From: Liolophura sinensis
Lineage: Eukaryota > Mollusca > Polyplacophora > Chitonida > Chitonidae
Assembly: GCF_032854445.1 (NCBI RefSeq)
Contig: NC_088295.1
Location: 60,805,249-60,869,248 of the forward strand
Length of the DNA: 64,000 nucleotides
Direction of reading: 5' to 3'
The notes below the pieces were generated by a model. It ran no database searches, was not told the DNA's origin, and saw only the letters and a program-made list of their open reading frames with translations. Shown here piece after piece: positions 55,331 to 64,000 of this stretch (its first letter is position 1; the number at the start of each line of letters is the position of its first letter). The translations under genes were made by a program, and so were the position numbers.

Positions 55331-55583
55331 TTTTATTTATTTATCTATTTGATTGGTGTTTTGCGCCATGCCCTAGAGTAGTTCACCCAAAAGACGACGG
55401 CCAGCATTATGGTGGGAAGAGACCGGACTGAACCCAGGGGGAAACCATGACCATCCGCAGCCTCCTGCTAGCCCTTCCCACGTACAACCAAAGAGGAAGC
55501 CAGCATAATCCGGATTTGAACTCACGGCGACCGTATTGGTGAGACTCTCCTCAGTCATTGCGCAGCGCCGACACACCGACATC
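55331..55583 (-). repeat. Nearly full-length but diverged SINE
   Basis: TTTTATTTATTTATCTATTTG, TGGTGTTTTGCGCC, ACGACGGCCAGCATTATGG, ACCATGACCATCCGCAGCC-like words, CACGTACAACCAAAGAGGAAG, TTTGAACTCACGGCGACCG and GTGAGACTCTCCTCAGTCATT. The A-box end is damaged. No target-site duplication was recognised. Confidence 0.9.
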
Positions 55584-55619
55584 AATTCAGCCATGGAAGC
55601 CACCACTGTAATTCAGAAC

Positions 55620-57900
55620 GACATTGGCTCATGATATCCTGCTGGTTGTTTAGTAGTGTAAATCTTTCCTTCCGAGGAAAGGCAAATTTATCAGTCATTC
55701 TTGTAAGAATTAACGATGCATTATGGGCAAGTTTTGAGATCGAATATTTTAGACAGTAAGGGTTCTATACGTTCGTTCATGAAAGGTCATTTTATGTAAC
55801 GAGACCTCAAGACAAACATCATTTACAGGTACCCTGGAGCATTTAGATAAAGATAAATCGATCCTTATGTAAAAGGCGCGAAAATTGTAAACAAGCTCAA
55901 CATGTATATGAAACAGTGCTAGCACTAACGCGTGCCTTGGTGCTTATGAAAGCATTAAAGAAAGCTAATAAGAGCAGGCAGCATCGTGACAAGGTCGTTT
56001 TTGCGGCATTTCCTATCGGTTGAATTAAACAATACAGTGCATAACGCCGCAAATGGGATTTCATTTACCGATGTTTCGGTGATAAGATCTAAACCCGAAC
56101 AAAAAAGGTTGGTGCTTCCCTGGACACGGGATGAGACAATCATTCTAAGAACCCATCGCAAAATTTTAGCACGAACTGATGTATAATTCATTCCTGAGCG
56201 ACAAGGAGGCATTCCGGAATGACACCCAGCAGAGTCCAATCGCATGTCTTTTGTTCATTTCGTCGCCAACGTCCATCAGTTGAAGCAGGCAATTTCCAGA
56301 CGCGCCATAACACAGGTCCATTATTCAAAGCAAAGGCGAATTCGTTTCACTAATAGTTGCCTTGCTCGCCACAGACGCGGACAAGAAGCCGGAACTTGCT
56401 ACTGTCTATTGAGAGATGATCGAACCGTGTCGTGCAATCGGATCATCTCGATACGGAGTTCTAATCTCCGAGTGAGAAATGCCTACTCATCAGCTGTGAT
56501 AGGGCAAGTAACCAACTAGCCACCAAGGCACATACTTACTGTTGGGTGGAACACTCCACCACCAAAAGTTCCACACGCAGTTCACACCAAACATTTACGT
56601 GTTTCGATACTACCTTTTCCCAGACTGTGTCCCCGAACTTTCTTGAAATACAATTGTACACATAATTAGAAAAAGCGGAAACCAAAAATTACCGTTTAAT
56701 GCTATGTATTGGAGCACACAAAACATTTGGAACACAGACATCATTCCTTTCCCATGCTTTTATGCAATCAGTGTATTCCAGTGCAAGCATGTACTGAAAA
56801 AGTATATATTTACACAGATCTTTTGCGTTGACATGTACACGTACCTGTTTGAGATGTCAAAGTGTTTACCTGCCGCATATACATAGCTTTGGGGATATAG
56901 TAGTTGTTGCTGTTCCAATCACATATCCTACATATCGACTTATCCACCTAATGGCTTATCATTTATGTGTTACGAAAACTGGATGAATGGTATAATTGGT
57001 ACGTGATTGTGGAAAAACAAGTAACCCTAGGGAAATGACTTAATGTGGATTATAATTATGTTGTCGATATAACATGCCATGTAGAAATTAAACCTCAAAT
57101 AGTCCTGATTTATGTTAGCGTTGTAATCAATGGTCTCTACCAAATACTACAAACCATGTTTTCACAAAAATACAATATCTCTAATGTAAATAAATAAATT
57201 TTCCCTAATGAAAAACACGAGCAATTGTCTGCATATGAATATATGTGTGGAGCATTTTGCCTGGGGATTTCGCTCCTCATGGTTCATCTACGCTGCTACA
57301 CAAAGTCCTCAGTGTGGCGAGTTGTTACGTGTTTGACGCATAACGGACAAGTGGGGAAGATGTGGATGATATGGCCAATATGTAACTGCTGGAAAATCAA
57401 CGATTCTCCTTTATTTTCACAGCGAGCACGGTTGATGAATAATTCAGTTGACAGAGACCATTACCAGAGTATGACTGTTCGAGCCGTGTGGCTACATGTA
57501 ACGCCCGGGGTAGAACACATCCAACAATAATCGCTACACCTCACGCAGGCATACCGCGCTGTCAGGAAGGAATACACCGCTCAGGAACATCCTGCCGCTG
57601 AAGACAGATTAAGATTAGGAACACAGCGACTATTAATTACATTGAACGGAGCATGGCAGCGGTTAGAAGTGTTTTATGCGAAATAATGCATGAATAACTA
57701 ATTCATGTCAAGAATAAAGGTGCGAATCAGAGAGATACTACGGCTGGTTGATTTTGTGACATTACAGCATTTTGAGTAATCATAGCCCAGTGACGTCTAA
57801 TAAATTGCAGTTTAACCTCACTGTGTTTTTCTGCTTAAGTATTTGTGGCAGGGGACGTAGAATTTTCAGCTTTTTACGGGATTATATGAGCAGTTAGAAT
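55620..57900. other. No gene supported; several open frames of unknown meaning
   Basis: Open stretches at 55986-56186 (plus), 55955-56245 (minus) and 56244-56519 (plus, ATG) overlap on both strands in a slightly GC-richer block. A strong acceptor-like CTCCTTTATTTTCACAG at 57404-57420 leads into a short frame (RARLMNNSVDRDHYQS) ending at 57530, which could be a terminal exon. No family was recognised. Confidence 0.3.
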
Positions 57901-57919
57901 AATACCTTAACATGTACCT

Positions 57920-58025
57920 CTCAGGTATATTGACAACATATCGTACATGTATGTCACCGGTTACGTGGGACCATTTGCCAATTATTACCCTGTTGTCACT
58001 ATTCTGGATTTACTGTCTTTGCTAT
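57920..58025 (+). repeat. Dispersed repeat R, diverged copy
   Basis: TGTCACCGGTTACGTGGGACC, ATTTGCCAATTATTACC and TGTTGTCACTATTCTGGATTT keep the R order. Confidence 0.5.
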
Positions 58026-58465
58026 AGGTCTTTGTTAAATTCCAAAAAAAGAGTGTGTCCGTAAGTCAAGTGATCAGAAGGATACATTGCAATGAGTCAC
58101 AGGTTGGTCTTTTTCTTTAAAAGAAAGAAAATACGACAAATCAATCATACCTCAGTGGTACAGCCCTTCACTTTTTAGATTCAACTCCAAGCATATGAGA
58201 TGATAATAGATATTTGTTTTCGCAGACAATTACCATCTGTACGCTTGCCAGTTGAGCCTCTCTTTGGGCCAGGGATTAGAGACTTTCATATGGCCATCAG
58301 CTTTGTGATTAAAACATATTAACGGCGTATGGATAGCAATTGCCGGCGGGGACCAATTTCTAAAGTTAAGGCTCGATTAAACTTCCCAACAATCCGCCAA
58401 CGACCGTGATCCTACTTGACAAACAGCAAATCAATATGAGGCTTTGATCTCCCCGAGGGCCTGCT

Positions 58466-58744
58466 TCACGCCGACCGACTCGTCGACACACCGTCCGGCA
58501 AAATTAGTACCGTTAAATGCCTTACCGGCAGCTCACGACTCCAGCAAACGACAGAGAAAAAATGCAATAAAAAGGTCGCAGCCTGTGGCTTACCCCAGAA
58601 CGGAAGTCGACTAACGATATTGTCCGGACATCGATTTTGCATACACATCTGGACATACGTTTTCCCTCTTACACCGCGTCTCTTTTCACCCAACAACTTT
58701 AGTATTTCGCTTCTAAATATAACGTATTTATTCCTAGGCGCCAT
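58466..58744 (-). CDS. Possible first exon of an unknown minus-strand gene
   Basis: ATG at 58744 opens MAPRNKYVIFRSEILKLLGE and runs through a Cys/basic segment into a hydrophobic stretch (ATFLLHFFSVVCW). A good GTAAGG donor follows CTGCCG near 58528 in phase 0. No downstream exon was found, and the phase does not fit the Ig receptor exon. Weak candidate. Confidence 0.22.
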   Translation of the reverse strand: MAPRNKYVIFRSEILKLLGEKRRGVRGKTYVQMCMQNRCPDNIVSRLPFWGKPQAATFLLHFFSVVCWSRELPVRHLTVLILPDGVSTSRSA

Positions 58745-60635
58745 GCTTACAATCCATTAATTCATTTCTTGGCGTCTTGAATCCTGTTTCAGCCTAATTT
58801 CTATAAAGCTTGATCTCTTCCCAATTATTTCAACGAGATTGGGTATGCAATTGTTTACGCGACACTGGGGTTCTGTAATGCTAATGCTGCTCAACCTGAT
58901 AATGAAACATCACTGGATGGCGACAGCTACCCTAGACAGCAAATCTTGAATTCACAAAGTTGCCACGAGGAGGTGAGTGGAGGACGAGATTTGTATTTTA
59001 CTTCCGGCGTCTTCAAATTAATAAGACTTTTTTCCCGTTTTTCAAGATCTGCCAGGTCTCTTGTGCTGCATTGCCTGTGTGGAGGCTCTCAAAGCATTCG
59101 ATTCCGGTAAACACATTCCTTGAAAAGGCAGGTTGTGCAAAAATGCAACGAGATGGCCCATCACTTGCAAGATTATTGTCAGATAGAAAACCATCAATAT
59201 GTCTGTGACAACTGCTAACCATCGGTAAACTGAAAACGGCGTCATCATGATATAACGTTTGTCTCTGACAGAATGTCACTAGTTGCTTTCACTAACCTAT
59301 AGCTATTGACGAGCTCCGCCCTGATTGTGGCCACACAGTCTGCACAGATAATTAATTATACATATTTAATATACATTCAGTATATTTTCACTACTGTGTT
59401 ATTTCAGAATTACTGCACCCTGAAGAACAAGAACTTATGTGACAAATCCTATCTTCGCCTCACGACGTCCTTACTTTGTCCACCCACAGTCTTGGTGCAT
59501 GATTTTGAAGCTTGAAAACAACTTACATTTTGTCAATTACATGTCCGTTGATCAAACTGTTCTACTTGTTTGTTACATTTTTAATTACTGTATAGATACA
59601 CCTAATTCAGGAAACTAAAAGAAAACAGTGTAAAGAAAAACATTACCCAAGTTTGCGATCTTTTGAGTAATTTCCTGCTGACTGAATTCATCAAAGTAGT
59701 AATACAATTTAATGAAACTGGAAGAGAAACCGGTATGTCAAGATCTCTACAGCAGATATCTCAAAAATCAAAATCGTGCACCATGCAGTGGCACAGGGAT
59801 TTGCAATATCAGTATGGGAAACAACAACTCTATACAAATGCTATGTTTTCTTAGTGAAACTCAATAATATTGATCGTCTTTATGTTCAACTTCTTGTACA
59901 AAGTGACTATAAAATTCAAAGCATCTGAATCAGGTAGATGATTTGTACTATAAAATCTGTCCTGAATGCCTTTCAAAGACCTGCCTTTTGCACGGATTGG
60001 AGGTATATGTATTCAGCGCTATCTCTTCCACAGACATGTCCGCAAATATATGCTCACAGATTAATCTCTGTCTTCAGGAATTTAATAATTAAGATCAATT
60101 TCCTCTTACCCAGATTTTCTATTTCTTAGGTAGGTTTTGAACTATTCTCTTCAAAGAGCGTTCGATACGTATATCAGGTTTGGATAAAAGGCAGCAGATA
60201 TTATACTCAATCCTACTCAAGATGGAATGGAAAATGATTGCATATGGTCTTAGACTGTTTGCCAGGGAAATGGCGGCATTTTTAATCAGGGAACGGCGCC
60301 TCAGGGAATGTCTTAAGTGCTTCATTTTAAAATATTTCACAGAAAAGCAAGTGGTTTTTTTCCTTTAAATTGTAATTTCTTATCACATATTTTTTTTTAC
60401 ATTTCGACTAAATTGATATAGTCTTTACACATCTTATTTATACCGTGTAATGTTCTTATCTTTTCGGGAAAATGATTATCGCCAGGCGTTAAACTACAGT
60501 TGAAAAAAGTTCACATTTGAGATTTTTTCCACTTGGAGTTCCAGAAAACTCGAGGTGTCATTTAAGAGTTTGCCAAGATCGCGTTGAAGAGATTTGCAAA
60601 TTAGAACAGCTTGGAAAGAGTCTTAAACCGTTTGC

Positions 60636-60938
60636 TAGCAAACATGGCGGCATGTGACAAGCAGTGAATCGATGGCTATATACACAGCTTATTGCAAACG
60701 TTATTTCTACAGCAACAGCAGTCACAGGAGCACGTCTTCTTCGGGCAAATTATTAAGTTCCTTGGTGGGACACGCTGGTCATAATCAATCGGGGATGTCG
60801 TACAAATTGGAGTCGGGCATGGCTAGTATATCCGGTCAAACAGTGACTAGTTTGGGCGCCCTGTCATCCTGTGCCTATTCCACTCAATTATGTAGCTATC
60901 AGTTGGAGACACAAGGGCGATTGTCCGATGGGAAGTGA
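60636..60938 (+). CDS. Possible terminal exon, Ser/Thr-rich C-terminus
   Basis: After an AG at 60637-60638 (CCGTTTGCTAG) the frame is open for 99 codons to a TGA at 60936-60938. It reads MAIYTAYCKRYFYSNSSHRS, SSSGKLLSSLVGHAGHNQSG, MSYKLESGMASISGQTV and ends ETQGRLSDGK. The composition and codon pattern look coding, like an intracellular tail of a membrane protein. No upstream exon was found, and no poly(A) signal lies close by. I do not recognise the family. Confidence 0.38.
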
Positions 60939-61324
60939 ACGTTGTCCTGATACATAGATGGCTAGTACAACTTCTTGCTCAAGGATCAGTCTTAATACAG
61001 GAGACCTTTAATGATGTCGTCTGAATGTACATCACCCGTTGGATCGGGTTCTCGAGTCTTAGTTTGGTATATCCATATTTAATTGTTTCGAAATGCGATT
61101 CAGCGGCGATGACACTGAGTATACAGGAAAATCCTGATGGGCTTCACAGAAAGGCAACATAGATCAGACTTTATATTGGCACGGATCGTAAACTGGGATG
61201 ATTAATGTACACAAATCCTACACAATCACACTGAGCGATAAGTATCCGATTCCAGCAGTCGGCTCTAAGTTGTCATGCATTGTACAAAGCATAGAATAAC
61301 GGGAGCTAGGGGAGAAAGAAAGTA

Positions 61325-61327
<3 letters not shown>

Positions 61328-61420
<93 letters not shown>
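61328..61420. repeat. (AT)n microsatellite, 93 bp
   Basis: An uninterrupted alternation of A and T over about 46 dinucleotides. It is self-complementary, able to form a hairpin or cruciform and likely length-polymorphic. Confidence 0.97.
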
Positions 61421-61421
<1 letters not shown>

Positions 61422-61799
61422 TTAAACACTACAATGTGTTGGGAGATCTGCTGAATGTCTAAACACTGCTCATTCAGCCTCAATTTAGGTTTTGATGAAA
61501 CACGAAGTGTAAACTGTATCGAATGAAAGCATTTATTCTCTCACGATTTGCAAGTATAAACAAGTTCACGAGTACTATACACAGAGCCCGACAGGCAATT
61601 TAACAATCTAATCCTTCATTTAGTGCTTAAATCCATGAATAAACCAAGAGAAACACCGGCTAGACGCCGATTTTCATAGATGTTAACCTTTGCATAATGG
61701 TGACAGAAATGGTAAACTTGTGCTCTCCTGTCTTTGGTTTACACTCGTTTCATCTGATGCCTATTATCAAACTGAGAATATTTTGCGGTCGATCCGTCT

Positions 61800-61870
61800 A
61801 ATGGGTTCTCCCGGAAAGCGACACGCCGTTGACTAATGAGACCGCGAGTTCGAATCTGGCCCCCGCTGAT
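61800..61870 (+). repeat. Possible tRNA-like repeat head
   Basis: GAGACCGCGAGTTCGAATCTGG resembles a tRNA B-box region with T-stem. The preceding sequence gives no convincing A-box or cloverleaf, so it is more likely a scrap of another tRNA-derived SINE than a tRNA gene. Confidence 0.25.
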
Positions 61871-62284
61871 TCGGCTGTATCTATAAATCAGAGAGTTTAT
61901 TAAGTACGTGGCAAAGACTGAGATCTGGTAGCTTTATTCCATCGTTGATCATGCATTACGCTAGTCGGAGACCACTCGCCACTTCCACCAGTAACTGCAC
62001 ATACATGTATATGTTCGCCACATAGAAAACGGCCCGTCTCTTACTGGCTAAAAACTGGTGCTTTATTCCCGGCACCCTGGATTCTTTCGTTCAGACTACT
62101 TTGTTAAATTCTTCTAAAATGTGTTAATACCGGTTATTGTTTTCCATAATGGGCCTAATCGGTTTGCTTTATACTTAAAAAAAAACAGCGGTCCGTTGAT
62201 AAATTACGCCTTCAAGTTGTTTGAATGTCCCGGAGTGCATGTTTCGTTTGACATGGCGATTCCAGTTATTGACTGAAGAGGTTT

Positions 62285-62345
62285 CATTGATTGATTGATT
62301 GATTGGCCGATTGATTCATTGAATGAATCATTCATTGATTCATTT
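62285..62345. repeat. ATTG/ATTC short-period repeat
   Basis: TTGATTGATTGATTGATTGG passes into ATTCATTGAATGAATCATTC, which is close to palindromic. Low-complexity sequence. Confidence 0.85.
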
Positions 62346-62374
62346 CTTCATAAATAATTCTAAGCGTAAAACCG

Positions 62375-62690
62375 GGGCAGCGACAGTTTGATCGTTGGCA
62401 AATGGTCACACATAACCGGTGAAATAGGGCTTCTCAAAATTTACTTCTCTAGGTCTTTTTTCTAAGAGTTGATGTAAATGTTTAAATAGTAGCAATTTAC
62501 ACATCCCTGAGCCATTTTCAAGTATAAGAAATTTGTTATGGCATCAGTTACAACAGCACAGAAACGGTTTATGCAAATCCACTGACGAGCATTAAGCATG
62601 GGACCTTGCGATTATTGACGTGGAAAATTCTTATTGGTTGACGGCTGGTACACGAATGTCTGTTTTAACGAATAGATGCATAGATTTTCT
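62375..62690. repeat. Repeat R (minus) joined to a DLAIID-type block (plus)
   Basis: The R copy (GCAAATGGTCACACATAACCG) is followed by GTAGCAATTTACACATCCC, as at 34.6 kb, and by a plus-strand block reading DLAIIDVENSYWLTAGTRMS that matches minus-strand blocks at 7.8, 11.8 and 27.0 kb. This shows that these pieces belong to one larger repeat. Confidence 0.55.
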
Positions 62691-63339
62691 CCCACTAAAC
62701 AAGTTGGAACAACTAGTGGGACACGTGGAGAATCTGAAAGTTGAGATTTACTATCACGTGGTAAAGTGAAGTCAATTAACCGAAAAATAGCTTTTCACAA
62801 TGAGCACCTGATAAAGAACTAAAGCATCAATCTTGTCTTCACAAATGCTGAAGACTTGTAATCTTCAATAACTTGAAAATTGAGAGGTAGGCCTACTGGT
62901 ATTGCACCAATATCTCTGGTATGAAAGACGAACACCTTTATCTCTGATAAAAGACCCGCGTGTCGTGCTTTTATAACTAATTATAGTCTATTTCTTTTAG
63001 AGTGTCGCCTACATTCAGTAGTCTGTAAAATCAGTCATACTCGCTACCAAAGTTTAACCAGTGTCACGTAACAACCCAAGCCCTACACACCGACATGTTG
63101 AACGTGCATATTATTACAAGGAAAATACATTTAGAATACTTTTCCTATTTCATAATGCTAAACTCCATAAGCTTAGTTTCGACACCAAGAACTCGTTCCC
63201 TCGGGGGACGTCATAATTGTTCAAAAGCAAGCTGCATGCTGGACAATGGGCGTGGAGAGTAATTTATTTTTCAATGCTTGCACCAACAAGCGCATTCGAG
63301 ATCACACTCCTTTCCACGTGATCATACGGTGCCGTGATA

Positions 63340-63497
63340 TTTATTTGATTTATTTATTTGAATTGTGTTTTACGACGTACTCAAGAATATTTCACTTATA
63401 CAACGGCGGCCAGCATTATGGTGGGCTGGAAATGGGAAGAGCCCGGGGGAAACCCAGGACCATCTGAAGGTTGCTAGCAAACCTTCCTACGTACGTT
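63340..63497 (-). repeat. SINE, head missing
   Basis: TTTATTTGATTTATTTATTTG, TTTTACGACGTACTCAAGAA, ATACAACGGCGGCCAGCATT, GAGCCCGGGGGAAACCCAGG and CAAACCTTCCTACGTACG. It stops before the B-box. Confidence 0.9.
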
Positions 63498-63656
63498 GTG
63501 AATCTGAAGTGGCGTAATTGCAATTGCGAATTGTTAAAAAAAATTGTATTTTCAGATATCCATATCTACTAATGGTATAAAATCATGCCCCTACCTGTAT
63601 CTCAATTAATCAAAAAATCCAAGATAAAAGTGAACTATTTACTCACGTATTAGCTA

Positions 63657-63902
63657 ATGAATATTAAGTTACTCTGCATGACGGTGCCCACGAAAGACAG
63701 AGTTGGAAGAAGTAATTTAGTATGCCAAGGCAAGCGGTGGCGTTTCTGTACAGTTGAAAGCAAAGCACGTCACAACTCTTCGTGCGGCATATGGGAAGAA
63801 GGATGTCATTGCAGTTTAATATATCAGCTTATGCTTTGGGTCACCCAGCGTCGACAACACGGCGAGGAACCCACGATATCTATTTTTGCAACCCCTCTGA
63901 AT
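63657..63902 (+). CDS. Possible 5' coding exon running off to the right
   Basis: The ATG at 63657 (and a second at 63678) opens a frame that reads MTVPTKDRVGRSNLVCQGKR, SKARHNSSCGIWEEGCHC and continues to 63926, where AATCAAGTG meets a GTAAGT donor. The open frame itself runs on to 63971. The Cys-rich middle is notable but no domain is recognised. Everything downstream is outside the window. Confidence 0.28.
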
Positions 63903-64000
63903 TCTGTTATGCAAAATCAAGTGGTAAGTGTGAAAAGTAGTCATCCAAGATCAGGTGACGTAATGCACTAGCCTCGCTTTCGATGTCGCTGTTGTGAAAG

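Noticed and set aside
61800-61870. True tRNA gene
   Set aside because: Only a B-box-like segment is present; no cloverleaf or A-box could be drawn.

Overview
This is animal nuclear DNA: AT-rich, intron-bearing and repeat-dense, with no bacterial gene structure. At least 19 copies or fragments of one tRNA-derived SINE are present. From memory of molluscan genomes, its tail (a GCCGCCGTCGTATAAGTG core followed by an AAATAAATAAAT-type end) looks mollusc-like. The best guess is a marine mollusc or a related lophotrochozoan; no species can be named from the sequence.

Layout. (1) 1-3 kb: the edges of two protein genes. One is a 69-bp minus-strand exon at 80-148. The other is a plus-strand gene with exons at 771-841 and 2671-2850 that ends in a stop and a poly(A) signal. 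(2) 3-6 kb: SINE pieces, a reverse-transcriptase scrap and a 540-bp TA-flanked MITE-like element. (3) 6.6-34 kb: no convincing host gene. This part is a patchwork of diverged, multi-copy direct duplications. It contains SINEs, a nearly complete but frameshifted Penelope-like retroelement of the permuted type (GIY-YIG endonuclease before the reverse transcriptase, 20.26-22.82 kb), and several minus-strand scraps of a related reverse-transcriptase C-terminus. (4) 35-52 kb, minus strand: a well-supported gene for a type I membrane protein with three immunoglobulin domains, one transmembrane helix and a Tyr-rich cytoplasmic tail. Six exons join with matching phases into 522 codons plus a stop. Its last intron (8.2 kb) carries a duplicated repeat at 39.5-41.4 kb and a 25-unit, 27-bp minisatellite at 42.5-43.2 kb. 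(5) 52-64 kb: mostly unassigned sequence with two more SINEs, a 93-bp TA microsatellite and a few low-confidence exon candidates.

How it fits together. The immunoglobulin gene is the only host gene that can be reconstructed; it looks like a cell-surface adhesion or recognition receptor. Most of the rest records retroelement activity and segmental duplication. Relative order can be read in places: one SINE (40791-40914) entered one of two duplicate copies after the duplication, and several SINEs still have 12-15 bp target-site duplications.

Limits: exon calls rest on reading frame, splice-site motifs and phase agreement read by eye. Repeat boundaries are approximate unless a target-site duplication is given.
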